This document shows, piece by piece, positions 45,521 through 54,146 of a stretch of 64,000 nucleotides of DNA; the first letter of the stretch is position 1, and each line of letters starts with the position of its first letter. This DNA comes from an uncultured Flavobacterium sp. (GTDB taxonomy: Bacteria; Bacteroidota; Bacteroidia; Flavobacteriales; Flavobacteriaceae): the NCBI RefSeq assembly GCF_951805225.1, contig NZ_OX638201.1, positions 1,302,001-1,366,000 of the forward strand, written 5' to 3'. The position numbers and the translations under genes are program-made. The notes under the pieces were generated by a model, which was not told the DNA's origin, did not search any database, and was given only the letters and a program-made list of their open reading frames with translations.

Positions 45521-46186
45521 ATGCACATTTTAATAGTTGAAGATGAACTAGGTATCGTTCAGTTTTTACAGCAAGGTCTACAAGAAGAGGGATATCAAAT
45601 TACGACCGCAAACGATGGTTCAAAAGGTTTTGAATTGGTTCAGGAAAACAAGTTTGACTTAATTTTGTTGGATTGGATGTTACCAAAAATCAATGGTTTG
45701 GACTTGTGTAAAGCTATAAGAATCAAGGATCAAACAACGCCAATTATTTTTCTGACCGCAAAAGATACAGTGCAGGAAACGATTGAAGGTTTAAAAGCTG
45801 GCGCAAACGATTATATCAAAAAACCTTTTAGTTTTGAAGAACTCGTAGAACGTATTAAGATTCATTTTAGAAATCAAAAAAAATCAGAAATACTTACTTT
45901 AGGAACCATTACAATTGATCTTTCAAAACACGTTGTCTTAAAAAATGCCGAAGAAGTTTCTCTTACACAACGTGAGTTTGAATTACTGACTTATCTTATT
46001 AAGAATAAAGGAAAAGTTTGTACGCGAAATCAAATCTTAAAAGATGTTTGGGAGATAAATTTTGAATACGATACCGGCGTAATTGATGTTTTTATGAATG
46101 CAATCAGAAAAAAACTCAATTTAAAAATTGAAGAAGATTATATTAAAACAATTCGCGGTATAGGATATATCGCTAACGACTTATAA
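45521..46186 (+). CDS. OmpR-family response regulator
   Basis: The 221-residue protein has a receiver domain with acidic residues E7-D8-E9, phospho-acceptor D51 in LILLDWMLP, Thr in FLTAKD and Lys in YIKKPFSFEEL. A winged-helix DNA-binding domain follows (about 125-220), containing SLTQREFELLTYLIKNKGKVCTRNQIL and the end motif IKTIRGIGYIAN. It is a transcription factor activated by the kinase encoded next. The target genes are unknown; the divergent LtaS-like gene is a candidate by position. Confidence 0.95.
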   Translation: MHILIVEDELGIVQFLQQGLQEEGYQITTANDGSKGFELVQENKFDLILLDWMLPKINGLDLCKAIRIKDQTTPIIFLTAKDTVQETIEGLKAGANDYIKKPFSFEELVERIKIHFRNQKKSEILTLGTITIDLSKHVVLKNAEEVSLTQREFELLTYLIKNKGKVCTRNQILKDVWEINFEYDTGVIDVFMNAIRKKLNLKIEEDYIKTIRGIGYIANDL

Positions 46187-47587
46187 ATGTTGCAACTTTC
46201 TTTTAAAAACAGAATTGCCTTAAACTATATTATCACGACAGGTTTGTTGATTTTGGTAGTTTTCTCTATTATATATTCCATTGTAAAACATACTGTTTAC
46301 AGCCATATTGACGAAAACATCAATGTAGAAATTAAAAACCATTTAGAAGAGTTAAAGGTTGTAAATGGAAAAGTGATTTTTATTGACGCCGAAGAATGGA
46401 AAGAACGTGAACATAATACTGTTGACGTGAATCCGGTTTTTGTAGAGTTTTTAGATTTGAACAAAAAAGTAATAGAAAAAGCACCAAATCTAAAAAATGA
46501 AACACTTGAATTTAAAGATTCCGTAGAAGATTTTAAACTATTTGATACTAAATTAGGCGATCATGCCGTGCGACAAATTCAGGTTCCGCTTCATATTGAT
46601 AATAAGAAAATAGGATATGTAATTGTTGCAATGTCATTGGCAGATTCTAAAATGGTGTTGAATAATTTGTTTGATATAATGTCTTTATCATTTCTTGGAA
46701 TTTTAATTCTGTTGTTTTTTCTGGCAAGATTTTTTGCCGGCCGAAGCATAAAACCAATTAATGCGATTATTAATACTTCAAAAACAATCACCAAGGATAA
46801 TCTGAAAACTCGTATTCCATTGCCCAGAACACGAGATGAATTATACACAGTTTCTAAAACCATAAACAATTTATTAAACCGAATTGAAGATGCAATGGAA
46901 CGTGAAAAACAATTTACATCTGATGCTTCTCACGAATTAAGAACACCTTTGACAGTAATAAAAGGAACACTTGAAGTTTTGATTCGTAAACCTCGTGATA
47001 ATAAGGAATATGAAGAAAAAATAAATTATTGTATTAAAGAAGTTGATCACTTAAATATGTTAGTTGATCAACTCTTATTAATGGCTCGTTTTGAGAATCA
47101 AAAGAAAGGCATAAGTCCGGAAACGGTTTATTTAAACGCCATGATTTTGGATGTTTTAACGCTAAATTCTGAGAAGATAAACAATCTGAATATCGATATT
47201 AAATTTGATGCTTTAGAAGATTATTACATCAAATCAGATAATTTCTTAGTAGTGACAATTCTTAGAAATATTATTTCGAATGCAATAAAATACACTAAAA
47301 AAGACGGAGCAGTTTCGATTTTACTTTCGAAGCAAAATGAAAAAATAATCTGCAAAATTTCTGATAACGGAATCGGAATTGCCAAAGAAGATCTGGAAGC
47401 AATTTTTAATCCTTTCTTTAGATCAAATTCAACAGATCATCCTGAAATTAAAGGAACTGGATTGGGATTGTCGATTGTAAAAAGAATTACAGAATTGCTG
47501 CATATTAAGTTTAAAATCGAAAGCGAAATAGGAGTAGGAACAACTGTTTTTTTGAGTTTTAATGAAAATCAGAAATCGTTATCGTAG
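46187..47587 (+). CDS. sensor histidine kinase
   Basis: The 466-residue protein starts directly after the stop of the regulator gene. It has a first membrane helix (about 13-33), an extracytoplasmic loop of about 130 residues, and a second helix (about 160-182). A HAMP-like linker (about 183-235), the phospho-acceptor His in SDASHELRTPLTVIKG, and an ATPase domain with NAIKYT, DNGIGIAKEDL and GTGLGLSIVKRI follow. It autophosphorylates on a periplasmic signal and passes phosphate to the adjacent regulator. The signal cannot be deduced. Confidence 0.95.
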   Translation: MLQLSFKNRIALNYIITTGLLILVVFSIIYSIVKHTVYSHIDENINVEIKNHLEELKVVNGKVIFIDAEEWKEREHNTVDVNPVFVEFLDLNKKVIEKAPNLKNETLEFKDSVEDFKLFDTKLGDHAVRQIQVPLHIDNKKIGYVIVAMSLADSKMVLNNLFDIMSLSFLGILILLFFLARFFAGRSIKPINAIINTSKTITKDNLKTRIPLPRTRDELYTVSKTINNLLNRIEDAMEREKQFTSDASHELRTPLTVIKGTLEVLIRKPRDNKEYEEKINYCIKEVDHLNMLVDQLLLMARFENQKKGISPETVYLNAMILDVLTLNSEKINNLNIDIKFDALEDYYIKSDNFLVVTILRNIISNAIKYTKKDGAVSILLSKQNEKIICKISDNGIGIAKEDLEAIFNPFFRSNSTDHPEIKGTGLGLSIVKRITELLHIKFKIESEIGVGTTVFLSFNENQKSLS

Positions 47588-47660
47588 AATTAAAAAATGT
47601 AATAAAAACGGCATAGATTACGTTTTTTAACAATAAACTATCGTTAAGTTAAATTAAAAA

Positions 47661-47692
47661 TTGCTTTTTTATTAAATTAACTGTTATATTTG
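47661..47692 (+). promoter_or_regulatory. promoter of the histidine operon
   Basis: TTG at 47661-47663 and TATATTTG at 47685-47692, 21 nt apart, match the Bacteroidota consensus. Transcription would start near 47699, about 29 nt before the leader peptide ATG. Confidence 0.7.
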
Positions 47693-47727
47693 CAACCGAA
47701 TCAAAGAATTAAAAAACAAACCAAGTT

Positions 47728-47787
47728 ATGATTTCTATTCAATTACATCATCATCATTTTCATTATTGCTCTCAAGCGATGTGTTAA
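47728..47787 (+). CDS. hisL: his operon leader peptide
   Basis: A 19-codon frame reads MISIQLHHHHFHYCSQAMC and then TAA. It carries five His codons, all CAT, four of them in a row. It lies between a good promoter and an intrinsic terminator directly ahead of hisG. This is the standard layout of a translation-coupled attenuator: slow translation at His codons when charged tRNA-His is scarce would favour read-through. The frame is too short for usual gene finders. The peptide itself is not expected to act. Confidence 0.88.
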   Translation: MISIQLHHHHFHYCSQAMC

Positions 47788-47814
47788 TGGTATGCATGTA
47801 AATCATCATATTTT

Positions 47815-47848
47815 AAAACCCGTTTGAGTACATCAAACGGGTTTTTTT
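47815..47848 (+). terminator. his attenuator terminator
   Basis: AACCCGTTTGA (47817-47827) pairs perfectly with TCAAACGGGTT (47833-47843) across a 5-nt loop, followed by a run of T. It lies 28 nt after the leader peptide stop and 50 nt before hisG. Confidence 0.92.
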
Positions 47849-47897
47849 ATACCAATTCTTTGTACTCAGACTATTAATCCAACAAAAACTAAAAAAA

Positions 47898-48755
47898 ATG
47901 AGTACATTAAAAATTGCAATTCAAAAATCTGGTCGTTTAAACGAAGACAGCATTCAAATCTTAAAAGATTGCGGTATTTCGATCAACAACGGAAACGACC
48001 AATTAAAAGCTGAAGCTTCAAATTTTCCATTAGAAGTTTTATACCTGAGAAATTCAGATATTCCTCAATATTTAATTGACGGAGTTGTAGATCTTGCTAT
48101 TGTGGGAGATAATTTATTGGTAGAAAAAGGAAAACATATTGAAGTAATTCAAAAATTAGGATTTTCTAAATGCAAAGTTTCTGTTGCAGTTCCTAAAGCC
48201 TTCAATTACAACTCAATTCAGGATTTGGCAGGTTTGCGTATTGCAACTTCTTACCCAAATACAGTTAATGAATATTTCGATTCTTTTGGATTAAAAGTTG
48301 ATATTCACCAAATTTCAGGTTCTGTAGAAATTGCGCCAAATATTGGTCTTGCAGATGCCATTGTAGATATTGTTTCTAGCGGAAGTACTTTATTCAAAAA
48401 CAACTTAAGAGAAGTAGAAGTTATCCTGAAAAGTGAAGCAGTTTTGGCGGTTTCTCCAAAAGTTTCACCGGAAATTCAGAAGCACATCGATACTTTAAAA
48501 TTCAGAATACAATCCGTTTTAAGAGCAAGAAACTCAAAGTATATTTTGATGAACGTACCAAATAATAAAATTGATGAAATTGGTAAAATATTGCCGGTTT
48601 TAAGAAGTTTAACCGTTTTGCCATTAGCACAAGAAGGTTGGAGTAGTGTTCATTCAGTAATTGACAAAGATACTTTCTGGGACGTAATCGATAAATTAAA
48701 AGAGGCTGGAGCCGAAGGAATTTTAGTTTGCCCAATTGAGAAAATGGTACTTTAA
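47898..48755 (+). CDS. hisG: ATP phosphoribosyltransferase HisG, long form
   Basis: The 285-residue protein is the long HisG type with its own C-terminal regulatory domain (about 215-285), so it needs no HisZ. Seen are LKIAIQKSGRLNEDS at the start, IVGDNLLVEKG, and the phosphoribosyl-binding IVDIVSSGSTLFKNNL near 155-170. It joins ATP and PRPP, the first step of histidine synthesis, and is usually inhibited by histidine. It is first in the operon and sits behind the attenuator. Confidence 0.97.
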   Translation: MSTLKIAIQKSGRLNEDSIQILKDCGISINNGNDQLKAEASNFPLEVLYLRNSDIPQYLIDGVVDLAIVGDNLLVEKGKHIEVIQKLGFSKCKVSVAVPKAFNYNSIQDLAGLRIATSYPNTVNEYFDSFGLKVDIHQISGSVEIAPNIGLADAIVDIVSSGSTLFKNNLREVEVILKSEAVLAVSPKVSPEIQKHIDTLKFRIQSVLRARNSKYILMNVPNNKIDEIGKILPVLRSLTVLPLAQEGWSSVHSVIDKDTFWDVIDKLKEAGAEGILVCPIEKMVL

Positions 48756-48758
48756 TGC

Positions 48759-48859
48759 GCTTTGCGCGCTTTAGGCAATAAGCTTTAAGCTTTACGCCAA
48801 AAACAAACTCAAAGTTACTAAAGCTTAAAGCCTACAGCTTATAGCATAAAGCATAAAAA
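48759..48859. repeat. 7-nt-periodic inverted repeat, hisG-hisD spacer
   Basis: Left arm: heptamers GCTTTAG, GCAATAA, GCTTTAA, GCTTTAC, GCCAAAA from 48768. Right arm: CTAAAGC, TTAAAGC, CTACAGC, TTATAGC, ATAAAGC, ATAAAAA from 48818 to 48859, 2 nt before the hisD ATG. The arms are complementary as words. Confidence 0.82.
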
Positions 48860-48861
48860 AA

Positions 48862-50154
48862 ATGAATAAAATAGACAATCCAAAACCAGAAACCTGGTCA
48901 GAAATATTAAAAAGACCAACCAAAACTATCGATGATATCGAAGTTACGGTAAAAGAAATTTTTAAAGAAGTTCAGAAAAAAGGAGATGAAGCTGTTGCAA
49001 AATACACTTCGATTTTCGACGGAATCACTTTAGAAAATTACGAAGTTACAACTGAAGAAATTCAGGAAGCAATTAGTTTGATTTCTGATGAATTGAAAGA
49101 AGCAATTCAATTAGCAAAAGCAAATATTCTAAAATTTCACACCGCACAAAAAACAGAGAGAATTTCGATCGAAACTACCGAAGGAGTTAATTGTTGGCAG
49201 GAAAAAAGACCAATTCAAAAAATTGGACTTTATATTCCGGGAGGAACCGCGCCTTTGTTTTCAACAGTTTTAATGTTGGCCGTTCCTGCTGAAATTGCAG
49301 GTTGCAAAGAAATCGTATTATGTTCGCCACCAGATAAAACGGGAAAAATAAATCCTGCAATTTTATATGCAGCCAATTTATGTGGCGTAACTAAAATCTT
49401 AAAAGTTGGTGGAATCCAGGCAATTGCAGGAATGACATTTGGGACAAAATCAATCCCGAAAGTTTATAAAATCTTCGGACCTGGAAATCAATTTGTAACG
49501 GTTGCAAAACAATTAGCAACACAATTTGGAGTTGCGATCGATATGCCGGCAGGACCATCTGAATTATTGGTTGTTGCTGATGATACTGCGGTTCCGGCTT
49601 TTGTAGCTTCAGATTTATTGTCTCAGGCAGAACACGGAACAGATAGTCAGGTAATTTTAGTTTCGACTTCAAAAAGATTAATTGATGCTGTCGAAAACGA
49701 GATTCAGACTCAAATTGAAGCGCTTCCGCGAAAGGAAATAGCTAAAAAAGCAATCGAAAACTCAAAATTAATCTACGTTGAAAACGATCAAATTGCTTTG
49801 GAATTAATCAACGAATATGGACCGGAACACTTTATTATCTGTTCAGAATTTGATGATTTTTATTGCAACGGAATTGTAAACGCAGGTTCGGTTTTTATTG
49901 GGAATTATACTCCGGAAAGTGCTGGAGATTATGCTTCTGGAACGAATCATACTTTGCCAACAAACGGATACGCCAAGAATTACAGCGGCGTAAATCTTGA
50001 TAGTTTCATGAAATCAATGACTTTTCAGAAAATATCCAAAGAAGGAATTCAAAACATTGGTAAAGCAATTGAAATCATGGCTGAAGCCGAAGGTTTGCAA
50101 GCGCATAAAAATGCTGTGACTTTGAGATTGAAGAGTTTGGAAGAAAGAGAATAG
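48862..50154 (+). CDS. hisD: histidinol dehydrogenase
   Basis: The 430-residue length is normal. Motifs seen are QEKRPIQKIGLYIPGGTAPLFSTVLM, GPGNQFVTVAKQLA, DMPAGPSELLVVAD, SQAEHGTDSQV (zinc and catalytic His) and SAGDYASGTNHTLPT. It oxidises L-histidinol to histidine with two NAD, the last step of the pathway. Its final codons (GAAGAAAGAGAATAG) are already part of a heptamer repeat array that continues into the spacer. Confidence 0.97.
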   Translation: MNKIDNPKPETWSEILKRPTKTIDDIEVTVKEIFKEVQKKGDEAVAKYTSIFDGITLENYEVTTEEIQEAISLISDELKEAIQLAKANILKFHTAQKTERISIETTEGVNCWQEKRPIQKIGLYIPGGTAPLFSTVLMLAVPAEIAGCKEIVLCSPPDKTGKINPAILYAANLCGVTKILKVGGIQAIAGMTFGTKSIPKVYKIFGPGNQFVTVAKQLATQFGVAIDMPAGPSELLVVADDTAVPAFVASDLLSQAEHGTDSQVILVSTSKRLIDAVENEIQTQIEALPRKEIAKKAIENSKLIYVENDQIALELINEYGPEHFIICSEFDDFYCNGIVNAGSVFIGNYTPESAGDYASGTNHTLPTNGYAKNYSGVNLDSFMKSMTFQKISKEGIQNIGKAIEIMAEAEGLQAHKNAVTLRLKSLEERE

Positions 50155-50257
50155 ATTATAGAATAAAGAGGCAAGAAGCAAGATTAAAGAAGCAAGAAGC
50201 AAGATTTATGGGATTAGATTTGAGTATTTTCTCTTGTCTCTTGCATCTTTCCTCTCC
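50141..50257. repeat. 7-nt-periodic array, end of hisD and hisD-hisC spacer
   Basis: Ten unbroken heptamers run from 50141 to 50210: AAGAAAG, AGAATAG, ATTATAG, AATAAAG, AGGCAAG, AAGCAAG, then similar units. The first two are inside hisD and include its stop. An inverted arm of four heptamers (TCTCTTG, TCTCTTG, CATCTTT, CCTCTCC) covers 50230-50257, 15 nt before hisC. Confidence 0.85.
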
Positions 50258-50272
50258 TTAAAAATAAAAAAA

Positions 50273-51319
50273 ATGGAATTCGATATAAATACAATAACGC
50301 GTGAAAACGTAAAAATATTAAAACCTTATTCGTCTGCGCGAGATGAGTTTGAGGATTTTGATACTGCTGAAATGATATTTCTGGACGCTAATGAAAACCC
50401 GTTTCAGAATGGTGTGAATCGTTATCCGGATCCGCAACAGAATTCGGTTAAAGCGATTTTAGCGAAGAATAATAACGTGAAATCAAGTCAGATTTTATTA
50501 GGAAACGGAAGTGATGAAGTTTTGGATTTGCTTTTTAGAGCTTTCTGTGAGCCAAAAACGGACAATATTATTTCGTTGCCGCCAACTTACGGAATGTACA
50601 GTGTTCTGGCGAATATTAATGCGGTAGAAAATAGAGAAGTTTTACTTTCTATAGATTTTCAACCACAAGTAGAGAAAATTTTAGATGCTGTAGACGAAAA
50701 TACAAAAATCATCTTTTTATGCTCACCAAATAACCCAACGGGAAATTCTTTTTCGGATGAAAGTGTGGTGAAATTGCTTCAGAATTTTAAAGGTTTGGTT
50801 GTAATTGATGAAGCTTATATTGACTTTTCGGATAAAGAAAGTTGGCTGACAGAAATGGATGAATATCCAAATTTAGTGATTACACAAACGCTTTCTAAAG
50901 CTTATGGTTTGGCTGGAATTCGTTTAGGAATTTGTTATGCTTCAGAAGCTGTAATTTCGGTTTTAAATAAAATAAAACCTCCTTATAATGTAAACGAATT
51001 AACGCAGCAAAGAGCGATTGCTCGTTTGAATGATTCGGATAAAATAAAACAAGAAATATCTTCTATTATTGAGCAAAGAGAAGAATTACTTAAAGTTTTA
51101 CTAGAAGTTAATTTTGTAGAGAAAGTTTATCCGACTGAAGCTAATTTTGTCTTAGTGAAAGTAGATAATGCGAATAAAAGATACGACGAATTAATTGCAA
51201 AAGGAATTGTAATTCGTAACAGAACGACTCAGCCTTTATGCGAAAATTGCCTTCGTTTTACGATTGGAATTCCAGAAGAAAATGCAGTTTTGATTAAAGA
51301 ATTGAAGTTGTTGAAGTAA
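50273..51319 (+). CDS. hisC: histidinol-phosphate aminotransferase
   Basis: The start at ATG 50273 (348 residues, MEFDINTITRENVKILKPYSS) is chosen because the upstream frame is repeat-derived. Class I PLP-enzyme motifs are IFLDANENPF, LLGNGSDEVLDLLFRAF, LCSPNNPTGNSF, VVIDEAYIDF and the PLP lysine in TLSKAYGLAGIRLG. It transaminates imidazole acetol phosphate with glutamate to give histidinol phosphate. Confidence 0.96.
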   Translation: MEFDINTITRENVKILKPYSSARDEFEDFDTAEMIFLDANENPFQNGVNRYPDPQQNSVKAILAKNNNVKSSQILLGNGSDEVLDLLFRAFCEPKTDNIISLPPTYGMYSVLANINAVENREVLLSIDFQPQVEKILDAVDENTKIIFLCSPNNPTGNSFSDESVVKLLQNFKGLVVIDEAYIDFSDKESWLTEMDEYPNLVITQTLSKAYGLAGIRLGICYASEAVISVLNKIKPPYNVNELTQQRAIARLNDSDKIKQEISSIIEQREELLKVLLEVNFVEKVYPTEANFVLVKVDNANKRYDELIAKGIVIRNRTTQPLCENCLRFTIGIPEENAVLIKELKLLK

Positions 51320-51327
51320 AAATATTA

Positions 51328-51528
51328 GCCACAGATTAACACAGATTAAACGGATTTTTTCACGCAGATTTTAAAAGATTAAAGCAGATTTAATTTTGAT
51401 TTCTAATTATGAATTAATCTGCGTGAATCTGCTCAAATCTTTTAAAATCTGCGTGAAATAAGAATTAGTGAAAATTTGTGCAATTCGTGGCAAAAGAAAA
51501 AATCATTTTAATCTGTGAAATCTGTGGC
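51328..51528. repeat. nested 10-nt-periodic inverted repeats, hisC-hisB spacer
   Basis: Outer arms 51328-51347 (GCCACAGATTAACACAGATT) and 51510-51528 match apart from one gap and one mismatch. Inner arms 51358-51380 and 51436-51458 are a perfect 23-bp match. Inside, decamers beginning AATCT repeat at 51416, 51426, 51436 and 51446. The element fills most of the 227-nt spacer. Confidence 0.88.
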
Positions 51529-51546
51529 AGAACAAAAATATAATTT

Positions 51547-52683
51547 ATGAAAAAAGTACTTTTTATCGATCGTGACGGAACGATTGTTTTAGAACCAGAA
51601 AATTATCAATTAGATGCTTTGGAAAAAGTAGAATTTTATCCAAAAGCTTTTCAATATTTGGCTAAAATTGCCAATGAATTAGATTACGAATTGGCGATGG
51701 TGACCAATCAGGACGGATTAGGAACGGATAGTTTTCCGGAAGATACGTTTTGGCCAACGCAAAATTTTATTTTAAAAGCTTTTGAAAATGAAGGAGTTTT
51801 GTTTGATGATATTTTTATCGACAGATCTTTTCCGGAAGATAATGCGCCAACACGCAAGCCAAGAACGGGAATGTTGACGAAATATATTAATAATCCGGAA
51901 TATGATTTGGCAAATTCGTTTGTATTAGGAGATCGTTTAACCGATGTTGAATTAGCGAAAAATCTTGGCGCAAAAGCGATTTTCATCAATGATAATGACG
52001 GAATTGGAAGCAACGAAATTTCATCGAAACGCGAGGAATTAGATGAAACGATTATTCTTCAAACAATGAGTTGGAAAACTATTTATGAGTTTTTGAAACT
52101 TGAAGCGCGTTCCGCTTCGATTACGCGTAAAACTAATGAAACAGATATTTTCATTAATTTAAATCTTGACGGAACCGGAAAAAGTAAAATCGAAACCGGA
52201 ATTGCTTTTTTTGATCATATGTTGGATCAAATTTCGCGTCACGGACAAATGGATTTGGAAATTCTGGTAAAAGGCGATCTTGAAGTTGATGAACATCACA
52301 CAATTGAAGATACTGCAATTGCTCTTGGAGAAGTTTTTGCCAAAGCTTTAGGAAATAAATTAGGAATAGAACGTTATGGTTTCTGTTTGCCAATGGACGA
52401 TTGTTTAGCGCAAGTTGCAATTGATTTTGGCGGAAGAAACTGGCTAGTTTGGGAAACCGAATTTAAACGCGAAATGGTGGGTAAAATGCCAACAGAAATG
52501 TTTTTTCATTTTTTTAAATCATTCTCAGACGGCGCAAAAGCGAACATCAACATAAAAGCCGAAGGAACGAACGAACATCACAAAATTGAGGCGATTTTTA
52601 AAGCTTTCGCGAAAGCAATAAAAGTAGCGGTGAAAAGAGATACAGAGAAAATGATTTTGCCTTCGACAAAGGGAATGCTTTAA
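51547..52683 (+). CDS. hisB: bifunctional histidinol-phosphatase / imidazoleglycerol-phosphate dehydratase
   Basis: Residues 1 to about 165 form a HAD phosphatase (FIDRDGTIV with both catalytic Asp, MVTNQDGLG, GDRLTDVELAKNLG). Residues about 185-378 form the dehydratase with IETGIAFFDHMLDQISRHG, DEHHTIEDTAIALGE and GTNEHHKIEAIFKAFAKA, whose His residues bind manganese. The protein thus does steps 7 and 9 of histidine synthesis, as in enteric bacteria. Confidence 0.97.
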   Translation: MKKVLFIDRDGTIVLEPENYQLDALEKVEFYPKAFQYLAKIANELDYELAMVTNQDGLGTDSFPEDTFWPTQNFILKAFENEGVLFDDIFIDRSFPEDNAPTRKPRTGMLTKYINNPEYDLANSFVLGDRLTDVELAKNLGAKAIFINDNDGIGSNEISSKREELDETIILQTMSWKTIYEFLKLEARSASITRKTNETDIFINLNLDGTGKSKIETGIAFFDHMLDQISRHGQMDLEILVKGDLEVDEHHTIEDTAIALGEVFAKALGNKLGIERYGFCLPMDDCLAQVAIDFGGRNWLVWETEFKREMVGKMPTEMFFHFFKSFSDGAKANINIKAEGTNEHHKIEAIFKAFAKAIKVAVKRDTEKMILPSTKGML

Positions 52684-52685
52684 TT

Positions 52686-52784
52686 AAGTCAAAAGTTGAA
52701 AGTCATAAAGTCGAAAGATTTCTAATATTATGGATATCAAAAAGCGACTTTAAGACTTTGGACTTTAGACTTTAAGACTAAATA
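52686..52784. repeat. 7/8-nt-periodic inverted repeat, hisB-hisH spacer
   Basis: The left part has words such as AAAGTCAT and AAAGTCG. The right part runs as GACTTTAA, GACTTTG, GACTTTA, GACTTTAA, GACTAAA from 52746 to 52782. The two are complementary, and the array ends 3 nt before hisH. Confidence 0.78.
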
Positions 52785-52785
52785 A

Positions 52786-53367
52786 ATGAAAATAGTAATT
52801 ATAAATTACGGAGCGGGAAATATTCAGAGCATTATGTTTGCTATTGAAAGGCTTGGTTTTAAAGCTGTTTTGAGCAATAATCCAGATGAAATTTTGGCGG
52901 CTGATAAAGTGATTTTCCCTGGAGTTGGAGAAGCGAGTTCGGCTATGAAAAAGCTGAAAGAAAGTGGTTTGGATGGTTTGATTCCGAATTTGAAACAACC
53001 GGTTTTGGGAATTTGCCTCGGAATGCAATTAATGTGTAAATCATCTGAAGAAGGAAATACCAAAGGTTTGGGGATTTTTGATGTTGATGTGATTAAATTT
53101 ACTTCAAAAGTAAAAGTGCCACAAATGGGTTGGAATCAGATTTATGATTTAAAATCGGATTTGTTTAAAGGAATTTCTGAGAATGAATTTATGTATTTGG
53201 TGCATAGTTTTTATGCTCCAGCTTGCACTGAAAGCATTGCAACAACAAATTATGAACTGGAATATGCATCGGCTTTGCAAAAAAATAATTTTTACGGAAC
53301 TCAATTTCACCCAGAGAAAAGTGGTGCTGTTGGAGAGAAAATATTAGAGAATTTTTTAAAAATGTAA
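52786..53367 (+). CDS. hisH: imidazole glycerol phosphate synthase, glutaminase subunit
   Basis: The 193-residue protein is a class I glutamine amidotransferase: the nucleophile Cys lies in PVLGICLGMQLM near residue 77, and the His/Glu pair in YGTQFHPEKSG near 175-180. It releases ammonia from glutamine for the HisF partner. Other motifs (NYGAGNIQSI, FPGVGEASSAM) are typical HisH. Confidence 0.97.
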   Translation: MKIVIINYGAGNIQSIMFAIERLGFKAVLSNNPDEILAADKVIFPGVGEASSAMKKLKESGLDGLIPNLKQPVLGICLGMQLMCKSSEEGNTKGLGIFDVDVIKFTSKVKVPQMGWNQIYDLKSDLFKGISENEFMYLVHSFYAPACTESIATTNYELEYASALQKNNFYGTQFHPEKSGAVGEKILENFLKM

Positions 53368-53370
53368 AAA

Positions 53371-53418
53371 GATTAAAGACTTTACGACTTTAGACTTTCT
53401 AACTTTAAGACATAAATA
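53371..53418. repeat. 7/8-nt-periodic array, hisH-hisA spacer
   Basis: Words GATTAAA, GACTTTAC, GACTTTA, GACTTTCT, AACTTTAA, GACATAAA follow each other from 53371. GACTTTAGACTTT is shared with the hisB-hisH spacer. Confidence 0.75.
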
Positions 53419-53420
53419 AA

Positions 53421-54146
53421 ATGAGAATAATACCTGCCATAGATATCATTGACGGAAAATGTGTTCGCTTATCAAAAGGGGATTATGATACCAAAATAAT
53501 TTACAACGAAAATCCGCTTGAAGTAGCGAAATCATTCGAAGCACATGGAATTGAATATTTACATTTAGTAGATTTAGACGGTGCAAAATCGAGTAAAATC
53601 GTCAATTATAAAATATTAGAGCAAATTGCAACGCAAACGAGTTTGCAAATTGATTTTGGGGGAGGTTTAAAATCTGATGATGATTTGAGAATTGCTTTTG
53701 AAAGTGGCGCAAGTCAAATTACAGGCGGAAGTATTGCTGTAAAAAACAGAGCAATTTTCGAAAAATGGATTTCGGAATATGGCTCAGAAAAAATTATTCT
53801 TGGCGCTGATGCTAAAGACGAAAAAATTGCCGTTTCTGGTTGGTTAGAAAATTCGGATGAAGATTTGATTCCGTTTATACAAGAATATCAAACTAAAGGA
53901 ATTCAGTATGTTATCTGTACAGATATCGCAAAAGACGGAATGTTACAAGGTCCAAGTTTTGATTTGTACAAGAAAATTTTGGCAGAAGCAAATGGTTTAA
54001 AATTAATTGCTTCGGGTGGAATTTCAACTTTCGACGAACTTCCTAAATTAGCTGAATTAGGCTGCGAAGGAACTATAATTGGAAAGGCGATTTACGAAAA
54101 CAGAATTACCTTGAAACAACTAGAGAACTATATAATTAGAAAATGA
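53421..54146 (+). CDS. hisA: ProFAR isomerase HisA
   Basis: The 241-residue TIM barrel begins MRIIPAIDIIDGKCVRLSKGDY, with the catalytic Asp in AIDI, and has VDLDGA, FGGGLKSDDDLRIAFESGA, ICTDIAKDGMLQGPS (second catalytic Asp) and ASGGISTFDEL. It opens the ribose ring of ProFAR. The last codons (ATA ATT AGA AAA TGA) coincide with the first units of the following octamer array. Confidence 0.97.
   Translation: MRIIPAIDIIDGKCVRLSKGDYDTKIIYNENPLEVAKSFEAHGIEYLHLVDLDGAKSSKIVNYKILEQIATQTSLQIDFGGGLKSDDDLRIAFESGASQITGGSIAVKNRAIFEKWISEYGSEKIILGADAKDEKIAVSGWLENSDEDLIPFIQEYQTKGIQYVICTDIAKDGMLQGPSFDLYKKILAEANGLKLIASGGISTFDELPKLAELGCEGTIIGKAIYENRITLKQLENYIIRK

Noticed and set aside
50234..50272. N-terminal extension of HisC
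   Set aside because: The extra 13 residues are encoded by the inverted heptamer arm. HisC homologues begin close to MEFDIN.
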